A stretch of DNA of 64,000 bases from Terriglobia bacterium (GTDB lineage Bacteria; Acidobacteriota; Terriglobia; Acidiferrales; UBA7541). This document shows positions 12,313-21,314 of the stretch, piece after piece (the stretch's first letter is position 1; every line of letters starts with the position of its first letter). The stretch spans positions 124,001 through 188,000 of the forward strand of contig JAIQGG010000001.1 in assembly GCA_020072785.1 (NCBI GenBank), written 5' to 3'. The position numbers and the translations under genes are program-made. The notes under the pieces are model-generated. The model was not told where the DNA came from. It was given only the letters and a program-made list of their open reading frames with translations, and did no database searches.

Positions 12313-12979
12313 CGCTTGATTTTCCTCGTGTGCGGTTCCAGGTGCGGCCATCGGCTGCTTCCCTCGGCACTGCTCTGCAGCCGTACTCTACTCGTTTTTG
12401 GCCAAAGTATAAAGCGTGTCCCATCAAAACAGCCTGTGGAAATGGCTATCCTCCCGGGCTTCCCTATTTACCAAGCCTCTCCGGGTCTCCTTGCCGTTGC
12501 GCCAACTCTCCGACATAAGCGGTTTTTTCACAGCTTGCGATACACACAGCTCAAGAAGTATCTTCATCAAAGCAGTTTTATTCTTAACTCGAAAAAGAGC
12601 TTGTTGTTGTGATGATGCCTGTGAGTCCGTGGAAAACTATGGAACAGACTCGCAGTGTGAGGCTTGCCGGAAAATTGCCATGTGTCCGCAATGTGCGTAT
12701 CGCGGAAAATTCCACCCCACCCCACGCTTGACCCGCAAAACACAAAATTCCCTCCACGCCTCCAACAATCCTTCCGCAGCTTGTTCAGCGCTTCTGCACA
12801 CGTTTTCCTCCGCCTGTGCCCGGCAAAAAATACCACTCTGCGGAGACCGCAGTCGCTGGGTAAGTAAGTAGCAGCGATGAGACGGCAGTTTGCGGGGAGA
12901 ATAAGGAATTCACGAGAGGATACTCCTCCGGCACCCAGAACAACTCCCCGAGCTGCCGGACCAAATACCCGTGTGCGGG
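12313..12979. other. dnaA-dnaN intergenic region
   Basis: 667 bases without a supported gene. There are several loose DnaA-box-like sites (TGTGGAAAT near 12434, TTTTTCACA near 12524, CGTGGAAAA near 12628) and an AT-richer stretch near 12555-12615. It should hold the dnaN promoter and is a second, weaker candidate for origin sequence. Confidence 0.35.
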
Positions 12980-14317
12980 TTATTGCAGGACGTCTAGCAG
13001 GCGCGTGATTGTGCGGTTTAAGTCTTTGTCGCTCTTGCGCTGTTCTTCGATCTTGTTGATCGAATGCAGCACAGTGGTGTGGTGCTTGCCGCCGAACTGC
13101 CGGCCGATCTCCGGCAGCGAAGCCGTGGTCAGCTGCTTCACCAGATACATGGCTACCTGGCGCGGGAAGGCGATGGCCCGGGTGTTGCTGCGCACCTTCA
13201 GATCCTGGTCGCGCAGGTTGTAGTGCTCGCACACGCGCTTCTGAATCACCTCGATAGTGACCCGCTTTTCCTGCGTGGCGATGATGTTCTTGAGCACCTG
13301 CTGCGCCGTGGCCAGGGAAACGATGGTGCCCGTCAGCGAGGTGTAGGCGATCAGCCGCGTCAGCGCCCCTTCCAGTTCGCGCACGTTGGACTTGATCGAG
13401 CGCGCGATGAATTCCGCCACGTCGTTGGGCAGCGGGAAGCGGTCATTCTCCGCCTTCTTCTGGAGAATGGCGATCTTGGTCTCTAGGTCGGGCGGCGCGA
13501 TGTCCGCGATCAGACCCCATTCGAAGCGCGAGCGCAGGCGCTCTTCGATCGAATTGATCTCCTTGGGCAGGCAATCGGAGCTGATCACGATCTGCTTCTG
13601 CTGTTCGTAAAGCGAATTGAACGTGTGGAAGAACTCTTCCTGGGTGCGCTCTTTCCCGGCGATGAACTGAATGTCGTCCACCAGCAGCACGTCCACGGTG
13701 TGGAAGCGGTCCCGGAAGCTGATCATGCGGTCGAAGCGCAGCGAATTGATCACTTCAATCGTGAACTTTTCCGCGCTGATGTAGGTCAGCCGCGCTGCCG
13801 GATTGCGCTTCTTGATGGTGTGTCCGATGGCGTGCATCAGGTGCGTCTTGCCCATGCCCACTCCGCCGTACAGGAACAGCGGATTGTAGGCTTTCGAAGG
13901 TTGCTCGGCCACCGCCCGCGCTGCGGCATGCGCAAAAGCGTTGGACCCGCCCACGACGAAGGTGTCGAAGGTGTACCGGGTGTTGAGTTGGTACTCGGCG
14001 TTGTCGAAGTCCAGCTTGGACTGCCGGATCGGCACCACCGGCGCCACGCTGTGCGCCGGCGCGGCCTCTTCTTCGGTGCAGACGTATTGCACTTGCGCGG
14101 TGGGCAGACCAATCTGGTGCAGAACCGCCTTCACGATCTCCCCGTAAGTCTGCGTCAGCACCCGGCGGAAGACCACCTTAGGCACATGCACAAACAGTGT
14201 TCCATTTTCAACACGCTCCAGCCGCGTGGGTTGGAACCAGGTCGAGAAGGTGTTGGTGTTCACCCGGGGTTTGACGTGCTCGAGGAACTTGTCCCAGGTA
14301 TTTATCGCGTTAGTCAT
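12980..14317 (-). CDS. dnaA: Chromosomal replication initiator DnaA
   Basis: 445 residues. The domains run in order: domain I (NAINTWDKFLEHVKPRV...STWFQP), a short linker, the AAA+ core with Walker A YGGVGMGKTHL and Walker B VLLVDDIQF, and the domain IV helix-turn-helix ending in the signature FGGKHHTTVLHSINKIEE. It binds DnaA boxes with ATP and melts the origin. I chose ATG 14317; a longer frame would add 33 unconserved residues that run into DnaA-box-like DNA. No strong Shine-Dalgarno is visible. It heads the dnaA-dnaN-gyrB-gyrA block. Confidence 0.97.
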   Translation of the reverse strand: MTNAINTWDKFLEHVKPRVNTNTFSTWFQPTRLERVENGTLFVHVPKVVFRRVLTQTYGEIVKAVLHQIGLPTAQVQYVCTEEEAAPAHSVAPVVPIRQSKLDFDNAEYQLNTRYTFDTFVVGGSNAFAHAAARAVAEQPSKAYNPLFLYGGVGMGKTHLMHAIGHTIKKRNPAARLTYISAEKFTIEVINSLRFDRMISFRDRFHTVDVLLVDDIQFIAGKERTQEEFFHTFNSLYEQQKQIVISSDCLPKEINSIEERLRSRFEWGLIADIAPPDLETKIAILQKKAENDRFPLPNDVAEFIARSIKSNVRELEGALTRLIAYTSLTGTIVSLATAQQVLKNIIATQEKRVTIEVIQKRVCEHYNLRDQDLKVRSNTRAIAFPRQVAMYLVKQLTTASLPEIGRQFGGKHHTTVLHSINKIEEQRKSDKDLNRTITRLLDVLQ

Positions 14318-14370
14318 CGGATCCAGATCGAAATTTGGAGCTGCATTTAAAGCATGCCCCTTCCCAGCAT

Positions 14371-14690
14371 CATTTCCACAAGTGTGGAAAAGCTGTGGAA
14401 GCTTATCCCCTGCCATTTTCGTCGGGCTTCGAGAGTCTTATCCGAACCGCAATGGGTTACTGTGCCCCTGATTGCTCCCCCGCGGCTCGGTTCAGGTCGC
14501 CGACTCACAACACTCGCTTGTGAGATGCGGGCGGATTGTCTCCGATTGGCTGGACGGGGGCAAGCGAAAAGTGTGCGAAGGGATTCACCGTGGTTCACAC
14601 GCCGTCCACAGCTTTTCCACAAGCCTCAAAGCGGGGCATTTGACCGCAAATCGTCAATGTTTATAAGGCTATTTACAATTTTCGCGGCTC
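14371..14690. other. Candidate oriC upstream of dnaA
   Basis: The spacer upstream of dnaA holds a cluster of sites close to the DnaA box TTATCCACA. TTTTCCACA occurs on the minus strand at 14383-14391 and on the plus strand at 14613-14621 (one mismatch each). Looser sites lie at 14372-14380, 14394-14402 and 14601-14610. An AT-rich stretch at about 14655-14682 (TTTATAAGGCTATTTACAAT) could be the unwinding element. Position next to dnaA fits known origins. GC skew was not computed. Confidence 0.5.
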
Positions 14691-14742
14691 CGCGCGAGTT
14701 CCTGCGCCTTTTTCGAGCACTCTCGCGCATCGTGCCTGCCGC

Positions 14743-15786
14743 TCATCTCGGCTTGTCCGGGCGCGCGAATTCGTATACCCCCAGCGGGTCGCTCCCGATC
14801 AGCAGCCGCTGCGCTTCGATCAGGATGCTCGTGGCTTCGAGCCGCGCTCCTTCCGGCGTATACAGCCGGTATGTGGAGCGGCGGTTCCCATCGCGGTCGA
14901 AATGGAAAAGGGTGTTTTCCAACGCTATCCACACCTCCCCGCTAACCGGGTCCACCCCCACGGCCGTCAGCACCCTCTTAAACGTGGGCGAATCCCCCCG
15001 TTTTTCCTGCCTCTGGATCTCCCGCCGGATGGCCTGGGCCTTGGGCAGGACGTCCAGGCTGGTCACCTGGATCTCCGTTTTAGAGTAGCCCTGGCGGTCG
15101 AACACTCGCACCGTGGGCTCGGGCAGGTAGTCGAAGGCGTAGTAGAGGTGGTCCTGGGCATCTCTGGCCAGCCGGCCAATGTTCAGAAAGCGGTTGAGGT
15201 CCTTGCGCTCGGCAATATCCGCGGGGTCCCCGAATTCCCGCACCTCCCGCCCATTCAGGTCGAAGACGGTCACCAGGTGCGGCCCGCGCAGCGTGGAGAC
15301 GGCAACCTCACCCCCGGACAGGCTCGCCAGCGAGATGGGCATGGCCACCGGAATGGTCCGCAGCAGTTCCCCCGCGGGCGAGAAGATCTTGACCGCATCG
15401 GCCCCGCGGTCGGCCACATAGATGCGCCCCGCGGCGTCCACATCGCAATCCTCGCCGAAGAGGATGGGCGGCTTAACCCGGGCGGGAACACCCGTCTGAA
15501 CGGCGCTGGAGAGCTGCAGCAGGGTCTTGCCCGCGGCATCGAAGACCGTCAGCCCCGGAGCCGGCGAGGCCAGCACGTAGTAGTGGCCCGCGGCGTCGCG
15601 CTTGATCGCGCGCAGCCCCGGCCCGATCCCCGGAAACAGCCGCTGCGTCGCCGTCAGCGTGTCCGCGTCATCTATCGCTGTGACCGCGAAGCGGTCAACG
15701 TCCTGCGCCAAGGCGCATGACGCCGCGCCCGCCAGCAGAGACACCGCCACAATCATTCGGAGAAGGAAACCCACACCCTGTCGCAT
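14743..15786 (-). CDS. Secreted NHL/beta-propeller-like protein
   Basis: 347 residues with a signal peptide (cleavage near CALAQ), then repeated blades of the NHL/6-bladed propeller type: DAAGHYYVLAS, DVDAAGRIYVADRGADAVKIFS, DAQDHLYYAFD, DPVSGEVWIALENT. Such propellers bind proteins or ligands in the periplasm. The first mature residues, VDRFAVTAIDD, are encoded by a copy of the dispersed TGACCGC palindrome (15681-15697), so the repeat has become part of the protein. No strong Shine-Dalgarno precedes ATG 15786. Role unknown. Confidence 0.7.
   Translation of the reverse strand: MRQGVGFLLRMIVAVSLLAGAASCALAQDVDRFAVTAIDDADTLTATQRLFPGIGPGLRAIKRDAAGHYYVLASPAPGLTVFDAAGKTLLQLSSAVQTGVPARVKPPILFGEDCDVDAAGRIYVADRGADAVKIFSPAGELLRTIPVAMPISLASLSGGEVAVSTLRGPHLVTVFDLNGREVREFGDPADIAERKDLNRFLNIGRLARDAQDHLYYAFDYLPEPTVRVFDRQGYSKTEIQVTSLDVLPKAQAIRREIQRQEKRGDSPTFKRVLTAVGVDPVSGEVWIALENTLFHFDRDGNRRSTYRLYTPEGARLEATSILIEAQRLLIGSDPLGVYEFARPDKPR
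15681..15697. repeat. TGACCGC palindrome inside a coding region
   Basis: Perfect 17-base hairpin: TGACCGC, loop GAA, GCGGTCA. It is read in frame as VDRFAV right after the signal peptide of the propeller protein. Confidence 0.8.
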
Positions 15787-15842
15787 GCTTCTTCAGATTA
15801 CATCGCCGCCGCGCAGGTTGCCCGCAATTCCCCCCTGGTTGC

Positions 15843-15896
15843 GTTGACCGCTTCGCGGTCACACAGATCGTTGACCGCTTCGCGGTCACACAGATC
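15843..15896. repeat. Tandem pair of the TGACCGC palindrome
   Basis: Two identical 27-base units in tandem, each starting GTTGACCGCTTCGCGGTCAC and ending ACAGATC, each with a perfect 7-bp stem. They lie between the propeller gene and the divergent NTF2-like gene. With only two units and no spacers, this is not a CRISPR. Confidence 0.85.
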
Positions 15897-15972
15897 CAGG
15901 ACACAAACTTTCCGTTCCCGCAGTTGACAACTTCCCGGCGCTCCTATAACTACAGCGCAGGAGCACTATCCC

Positions 15973-16449
15973 ATGAAAACCAAACTGTTCCTGGCCGTCC
16001 TTCTGACTTTGGCTGGCGTCGTCTATGCCCGGCAGCCCGCCGCCAAGCCCGCCGCTGTCGAGCAGGAAATCCGCGATCTGGAAAAGAAGTTCAACGACAC
16101 TTACGCCGCCAATGACCTGCCCCGCTATTTCGCCTTCTACGCCGCCGACTTCACGCAGTGGCTGCCCGAGGGCCGCACCGACCTGCCCACCTACCAGAAG
16201 GATTGGACCACGTACATCCGCAGCGGCAACCGCGTCGAAGCCGCGGAGATCTCCGACCTGCACGTGCAGATCGGCCCCAGCCAGGACACCGCCGTCGCCA
16301 GCTACCTCTTGCATGTGCGCACGCGCACGGCGCAGGGGCCGGTGACCGACGAGGACTTCCAGGAGAGCGACGTCTTCTTCAAACGCGGCGGCGCGTGGAA
16401 AATCGTGCACCTGCACTACTCCCCCGCGCCAAAGAAAGAAACCAAGTAA
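15973..16449 (+). CDS. Secreted NTF2-like (SnoaL/DUF4440-type) protein
   Basis: 158 residues with a signal peptide (hydrophobic run ending near VVYARQP). The rest fits the cone-shaped NTF2-like fold: a helical start (EQEIRDLEKKFNDTYAAND), FYAADFTQWLPEG in the pocket, and paired strands ending FFKRGGAWKIVHLHYS. CAGGAG lies about 10 bases before the ATG. Related proteins bind small molecules or act as isomerases or hydrolases; substrate unknown. It stands alone, with the propeller gene divergent and the next gene convergent. Confidence 0.75.
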   Translation: MKTKLFLAVLLTLAGVVYARQPAAKPAAVEQEIRDLEKKFNDTYAANDLPRYFAFYAADFTQWLPEGRTDLPTYQKDWTTYIRSGNRVEAAEISDLHVQIGPSQDTAVASYLLHVRTRTAQGPVTDEDFQESDVFFKRGGAWKIVHLHYSPAPKKETK

Positions 16450-16589
16450 GGCCGCTCACCAGCACTGGCCACACTGCAACCCGCGGTCATCCCGAGCGAA
16501 GGGCCGATGATGCTTAGCGGCCCGGAGCCGATCGATATCGGATTCCGGCCTTGGCGGAGCTCTCTCGACCCGGCTGGAAAGGATCTCTC

Positions 16590-17393
16590 CTAATCGATGT
16601 GGAAGCAGAGGCGCGCGATGGAGCGCGCGCGCAGGCGCCCAGCGGCGTTGCGCGCGCCGTCGTCATCGGTTTCCACCAGCACCGTGTTCATCTGCACGTC
16701 GCCGGAGGCCACGTCGAACTTCGTGGGCATGGCGTCCAGGAAGCGCTTGATGATGTTCGCGCGGTCCATCCCGATGATGCCCTCGTGCGGCCCGGTCATG
16801 CCCACGTCGGTGATGTACGCGGTACCCTGCGGCAGCACGCGCTCGTCCGCGGTGGTTACGTGCGTGTGCGTGCCCACCACGGCGCTCACTCGCCCGTCGA
16901 GATACCAGCCCATGGCGATCTTCTCGCTGGTGACCTCCGCGTGCATATCCACCAGGACAAAAGCCACTTCCGGCGGCAGCTTGGCCAGCTCCCGGTCCGC
17001 GGTGCGGAAGGGATCGTCAATGGCCGGCATGAACACCCGCCCCTGCAGGTTCAGCACCGCGTAGGACACGCCGTTCTTCGCCGTGCCCACATATACCCCG
17101 CTCCCCGGATTGCTCTCCGGAAAATTCGCCGGGCGCAGCAGCTTCGGCTGGTGCGGAATGTGCTCCAGGATCTCGCGCCGGTCCCAGCTGTGATTTCCCC
17201 CGGTGAGCACGGCGATCCCCGTTCCCAGCAGCTCTTCCGCGAGCCGCGGCGTGATCCCGAAACCCGAGGCGGAGTTCTCCCCGTTGGCGATGACCAGATC
17301 GATGCCGTGATGCTCCACGATGTCCGCCAGGCGGTCGTGGACGATGCGCCGGCCCGGGGAGCCGACTATGTCGCCGATGAATAGGATGCGCAT
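16590..17393 (-). CDS. YmdB-like metallophosphoesterase (TIGR00282 family)
   Basis: 267 residues, the usual length. All metal-binding blocks are visible: GDIVGSPGR at the N terminus, ANGENSASGFG, TGGNHSWDRRE, DMHAEVTSEK and GTHTHVTTADE. Members are di-metal cyclic-nucleotide phosphodiesterases; Bacillus YmdB acts on 2',3'-cAMP and related substrates and affects biofilm and sporulation. ymdB often lies next to rny, but no rny is present here. The ATG at 17393 is clear, as the first residues MRILFIGDIVG are conserved. Confidence 0.9.
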   Translation of the reverse strand: MRILFIGDIVGSPGRRIVHDRLADIVEHHGIDLVIANGENSASGFGITPRLAEELLGTGIAVLTGGNHSWDRREILEHIPHQPKLLRPANFPESNPGSGVYVGTAKNGVSYAVLNLQGRVFMPAIDDPFRTADRELAKLPPEVAFVLVDMHAEVTSEKIAMGWYLDGRVSAVVGTHTHVTTADERVLPQGTAYITDVGMTGPHEGIIGMDRANIIKRFLDAMPTKFDVASGDVQMNTVLVETDDDGARNAAGRLRARSIARLCFHID

Positions 17394-17463
17394 AAAAAAC
17401 GGAGCAGACTGCTTGGCCGTGGGGAACTAGGTCGTGAACCTCTGAATTAGGTGGGCGCCACGA

Positions 17464-17546
17464 GCCAGCCGTTAGGCTTTCCTGCCCCGCCGGCTTCCCG
17501 GTCTTTCCGGGACGCCGGCGGGACAGGCCGTGCACACAGGCTGGCT
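17464..17546. repeat. Nested inverted repeat
   Basis: Inner arms of 21 bases at 17481-17501 and 17507-17527 pair with two mismatches around loop TCTTT. Short outer arms AGCCAGCC and GGCTGGCT lie near 17464 and 17539. It sits between the YmdB-like gene and the TonB receptor gene, and could be a terminator or a small non-autonomous element. Confidence 0.5.
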
Positions 17547-17675
17547 ATCCGCAGCTCCTCAGAGATTCTCCATTGGTTCGAACGACTTTCGTTCCCGCAC
17601 CTGCTTCGAAGTACCGCTCCACTTCCATTCTAGCAGGATGCCCGCCGGAAATATCCAGCAGAGCCCGCGCCCCCC

Positions 17676-20348
17676 CTAGAAGTGGAATCCGAGCTCCGCC
17701 GTGTACGAGCGCGGTGCGACGAAATGCGTCCCGCTGAAGGTCGACAGGAAGTTGAACAGCGTCACTTTGTTCGTCAGGTTGATGACCGTGAAGCGCAGGC
17801 TCCACTTGTAGTGGTCGCCATGGAAGAGGTCGTCATCGCCCACGCTGGCGTCAAAGAGGTTGCGCGGGGTCACGCGCGTCGGATTGCGGTCGACGTCTCC
17901 TTTACCGGGCAGCGGGAAGTTCAAAAGCTTGGCCCCGAAGTTTGTTTGCCCGGCACAGCCAGCCGGCGTCAGCGCGTTCGCCAGGGTCGCCACCTGGTTG
18001 CCGCAGTAAAGCCCGATCGCGGCCTGCTGGTCCGCATCCAGGAACCCCAAGGCGGTAGGAAAATCGGCCAAGTTGGGGTTGCTGGCCACTAGCCCGCTGT
18101 CGTAGCGCCAGTTCATGGCGATCCACGGCAAGGTCTTCCACGGCTGGTATTGCGCATGCGTCGTCTGCTGGAAGGCCTGGTCGTGATCGATGCGGAAGAC
18201 TTCGCCGCCCGTCACCGTGGCCCCCAATCCTCCCACTTGTGGCGGGAAGAACCGCGCTCGAACGTGTCCCAGAATCGTAAATGCCGTCAAGCCGTGGTAA
18301 TTCGGCACGCTCACGCGCACCGAAACTCCGTCCACCTTCGAGTTGTGCCAGGCAATGGGGAAGAAAATCGGTGTGTTGCCAAAGGCGCTGAAGTCGTACC
18401 CGTTGTGCGTGTACTTCCACAGGTAGTCCGCATCCACCACCAGAAAGTTCCCGAAGGCTTGCTGCAACCCGGCATTGAACTGGTTGCGCTGCCCGGAGCG
18501 AATCGGCGCTTGTAAGCTCTGCCCGCCGATCACGCCGGTGATCACCGGGTTGCTCGCCCCCTGACTGGCGAGAATCAAGTTCTCATTGAACGGGGTCTCC
18601 ATGACGCGCGCATAGGAGGCACGCAGAACTGTGTTCGTTTTCTTGATGTTATAGGCAATGCCCACGCGCGGCTGCACTTGCGTATCGTGGACCATCCCGC
18701 GATATCCATCACCCCGAATCCCCAAATTAAAGGCCCAATTGCCTTTCGTGATCGTGTCCTGGATGAATAACCCCAGTTGCTTGATGTCCGTGTGGCCGCG
18801 GAAGGGGAACAGCGCGCTTTGCCCGCCCGGGCAGTTGTCCGTCGCTGCCGGCGCGGGCCTGCTCAGGTCGATGCAGCCGAGCGCCGCCACAAAGTTCGGA
18901 TTGGGCTGCAGCGCACCCGTGCACTGCGCCGGGTCCGTCAGTGCGGGGTTCGTGTCAGGCCTCCCATCAGCATTCAGACAGACTGGATTGGTGAACGGGC
19001 TGGTAATTCCGAAGTTGAAATTCTCCGTGAGGAACGTGTGTTCAAACGTGACGCCTGCTTTGATGTTGTGAATGCCTTTCACGTAGGACACGTCCGAGTG
19101 CATGCCCGCATTGGTCAGTTTTCGCTGCTGCGTGACCGTCGCCGGTTGATCCGCAAAAACATTCTGGCTCGGGAAATAGCCATACTGGTCCTGCCGCACG
19201 AAGGCCCCCACGGTCAACAGCGTCGTGGGACTGACCAGCCGCGTCCAGGTTGGCGCGATGTTGAAGGTCTTGATCAGCGAACGCTGATCCGTCTGGCCTA
19301 CGAGATTATTCTGGAGGCCGCTGAGGCCCGCATTCAGGTTATCGAACGTATTCGGCGTCTGAAACCAGGAACGCGTATAACCAAGGTTCACGTGGACCGT
19401 GTCCGCGCCGCTCAGCTGATAGTCCACGCGGTCGAAGAGGTTTTCCTGATTGCCCTTGTCGTGGAGGGCTTGCAGTTCCGGTGGATCCAGAAACCGGCTG
19501 GTGCTCAATGCGCTCGCGGCGATGAAATTTCCCCACTTCTGCCCCCCGAAGGCCACGTCAAAGCCGCCGTTTACGGAGCCAAAACTTCCGTACGAAACCT
19601 TGACGCTGCCTGTGGGCTTGCTCTGCCCAAGACCCGAACGGGTCGTCACTTTAATGATCAAGCTGGTCTTGTCGCCAAATTCGGCCGGCGGAGCTCCGGA
19701 AACCACCTCCATGGACTGGATCGATTCGGCGGGAATCTGGTTCGAAAAAACTTTGCTCTGCTGGTCGGTAATCGGCTGGCCGTCCACAGAAAACGAATTC
19801 TCCGCGTGGTCCCCGAGCCCGTGGAACAGGCCGTTCGAGTCCGCCACCACTCCGGGAGTCGCCAGCGTCACCAGAGAACTCACCGACGAGGACTGGCTTT
19901 CCAGCGGAAGCTTGTCGAACAAAGCGCGATCCACGTCCGTGTGAAACGTGGAGTCGGTCTCTACGAGGTCGGCGCCAGTGGCCTCCACTGTGATGCTGGT
20001 CTCCGCACTGCCGATCTTCAAGCTGACCGGCACCGCCGTCGGAACGCTCGAGCGCACATCCACGTCCTGCGTGTAGGATGCGAAGCCCGCGGCCGTCACA
20101 GCCAGGTGATACAGGTTGAACGGCAAGTTCGTGAAACGAAACTCTCCGGCGTTCCCCGTGGTTGTCTCGCGGCGAAAGCCGCTCACCGCGTAGGAGATTT
20201 CCACTGTCGCGCCGGCAACCGCCGCTCCCGACGGGTCCTTCACCACCCCCTCGAGCGTGCCCGACGATTGTGCCCAGCCCGGCACGGCCGCGAACAGCAA
20301 ACTCCAACTGAAAACCAAAAGTGCAGTACTGCGCAAATTCCTGGACAT
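17676..20348 (-). CDS. TonB-dependent receptor with carboxypeptidase-regulatory-like N-terminal domain
   Basis: 890 residues. A signal peptide is followed by an Ig-like CarboxypepD_reg domain (GTLEGVVKDPSGAAVAGATVEI, near 29-110), then a plug-like region (SVDGQPITDQQS, PAESIQSMEVVSGAPPAEFGDK) and a long beta-barrel ending in Phe (YTAELGFHF), which is the outer-membrane insertion mark. Acidobacteria carry many such receptors, thought to import large or complexed nutrients. GGAGGA precedes the ATG. No matching TonB/ExbBD gene is nearby. The cargo cannot be told; the downstream metal-efflux genes are divergent and may be unrelated. Confidence 0.85.
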   Translation of the reverse strand: MSRNLRSTALLVFSWSLLFAAVPGWAQSSGTLEGVVKDPSGAAVAGATVEISYAVSGFRRETTTGNAGEFRFTNLPFNLYHLAVTAAGFASYTQDVDVRSSVPTAVPVSLKIGSAETSITVEATGADLVETDSTFHTDVDRALFDKLPLESQSSSVSSLVTLATPGVVADSNGLFHGLGDHAENSFSVDGQPITDQQSKVFSNQIPAESIQSMEVVSGAPPAEFGDKTSLIIKVTTRSGLGQSKPTGSVKVSYGSFGSVNGGFDVAFGGQKWGNFIAASALSTSRFLDPPELQALHDKGNQENLFDRVDYQLSGADTVHVNLGYTRSWFQTPNTFDNLNAGLSGLQNNLVGQTDQRSLIKTFNIAPTWTRLVSPTTLLTVGAFVRQDQYGYFPSQNVFADQPATVTQQRKLTNAGMHSDVSYVKGIHNIKAGVTFEHTFLTENFNFGITSPFTNPVCLNADGRPDTNPALTDPAQCTGALQPNPNFVAALGCIDLSRPAPAATDNCPGGQSALFPFRGHTDIKQLGLFIQDTITKGNWAFNLGIRGDGYRGMVHDTQVQPRVGIAYNIKKTNTVLRASYARVMETPFNENLILASQGASNPVITGVIGGQSLQAPIRSGQRNQFNAGLQQAFGNFLVVDADYLWKYTHNGYDFSAFGNTPIFFPIAWHNSKVDGVSVRVSVPNYHGLTAFTILGHVRARFFPPQVGGLGATVTGGEVFRIDHDQAFQQTTHAQYQPWKTLPWIAMNWRYDSGLVASNPNLADFPTALGFLDADQQAAIGLYCGNQVATLANALTPAGCAGQTNFGAKLLNFPLPGKGDVDRNPTRVTPRNLFDASVGDDDLFHGDHYKWSLRFTVINLTNKVTLFNFLSTFSGTHFVAPRSYTAELGFHF

Positions 20349-20475
20349 TTTTCCTCCGCCCCCTCGGGGGCTCCCTGCGGTTGTGGGTGAATGGAGGCCG
20401 CCAAAAAACCGGCGGAGACGCGGCCCTGGCAGAGGGGCGGCGTGCGTTTAGCGCTTCACAAAAAACAGCGGGAAT

Positions 20476-20775
20476 TTACGCGGCGGGAGGTGCGCGCGAG
20501 GCGCGGTGCAGTCCGAAGGATTCCGTGGCAGCGGCGTCCAGCGCAATCGCGGCGTTCCAGGTAACCAGTTGAGGCGACTGGGCGGCGTGGTGTTGCGCAG
20601 CGGCCAGCGCCGGCATGTGCAGCGACTGGCAAGTGTGACACACGGCCCCTGGCCCGTCTTTGTGCCGATGCAGGAGCGTGCCGCCCACGGCGAAATAGAG
20701 CAGCACCGCGCAGGCCAGCAGTGCCAGCATGCGGCGGGCGGAGGGAGCAGCGAAGATAGGTCCTTGTGTGCGCAT
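20476..20775 (-). CDS. Small membrane protein with CHTCQ motif next to czc operon
   Basis: About 99 residues: one hydrophobic segment (MLALLACAVLLYFAVGGTL), then HRHKDGPGAVCHTCQ with paired His and Cys, then an Ala-rich tail. This resembles small DUF2946-like Cys/His membrane proteins found near copper or heavy-metal genes. The ATG at 20775 was chosen because it places the hydrophobic segment near the start; no good Shine-Dalgarno is seen. It is divergent from a second small Cys protein at 20960. Metal binding is inferred, not shown. Confidence 0.55.
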   Translation of the reverse strand: MRTQGPIFAAPSARRMLALLACAVLLYFAVGGTLLHRHKDGPGAVCHTCQSLHMPALAAAQHHAAQSPQLVTWNAAIALDAAATESFGLHRASRAPPAA

Positions 20776-20788
20776 CGCTTTGCAAGCT

Positions 20789-20805
20789 TGACCGCGAAGC
20801 GGCCA
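20789..20805. repeat. TGACCGC palindrome, one mismatch
   Basis: TGACCGC, GAA, GCGGCCA. It lies just upstream of the small CHTCQ protein start, in the divergent spacer. Confidence 0.65.
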
Positions 20806-20880
20806 ACTTACACTTGACTGTACCAGCTTTGACGCTGCCGCGGGCGGGCGGGTTGTGCAAGAGCCACCTGTGCCGCGCAT

Positions 20881-20897
20881 TGACCGCTTTGCGGTCA
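20881..20897. repeat. TGACCGC palindrome with TTT loop
   Basis: TGACCGC, TTT, GCGGTCA, followed by CCCAGAAC. Second copy in the divergent spacer ahead of the czc genes. Confidence 0.7.
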
Positions 20898-20959
20898 CCC
20901 AGAACAAGGCCTGCTTGACCACGCAACCATTTCAGCCTAAGCTCCGTCTTAGCAAGGGC

Positions 20960-21235
20960 ATGTCTGGCAAGACACACCGGATAGCGCTTTTCGCTTTGCT
21001 CCTCGGGGTTATCCTCCTCGCGGCGCAGTTCCATTTGTGCGCCGACCTGACGGCCGGACCCTTGAGCTCGCACATTTGCCCGATCTGCTCCACCGCGGGT
21101 TCCGTGATTCCCACGCCGTCTCCGAGCATGGCGATCGTTCCGGCCATGAACCGGCTCGAAGTCTTCGCCGTGATCGTGCTAGTTTCCACAGAACTTCCGC
21201 GCACCATTTCTCCACGCGCGCCCCCCGTCCAGTAG
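20960..21235 (+). CDS. Small membrane/secreted protein with CPICS motif, czc operon leader
   Basis: About 91 residues. The N-terminal hydrophobic run (IALFALLLGVILLAAQFHLCADL) is a signal peptide or anchor. Then come SSHICPICSTAG and a Pro-rich stretch, with a second hydrophobic segment (LEVFAVIVLVST). It lies 79 bases upstream of czcC on the same strand, so it is probably the first gene of the efflux operon. The CxxC and His suggest metal binding by analogy with DUF2946-like proteins. The start at 20960 is the first ATG that puts the hydrophobic run near the N terminus. Confidence 0.5.
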   Translation: MSGKTHRIALFALLLGVILLAAQFHLCADLTAGPLSSHICPICSTAGSVIPTPSPSMAIVPAMNRLEVFAVIVLVSTELPRTISPRAPPVQ

Positions 21236-21314
21236 CCAGCCGCGTTTCTCTCCGTCGTTTTCATTCACCGTTGCTATCCGTCCTTCTCGCAGGGACGTTT
21301 GAGGAGTATCCATA

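Noticed and set aside
15843-15896. Possible CRISPR array
   Set aside because: Only two units, directly abutting, no spacers and no cas genes.
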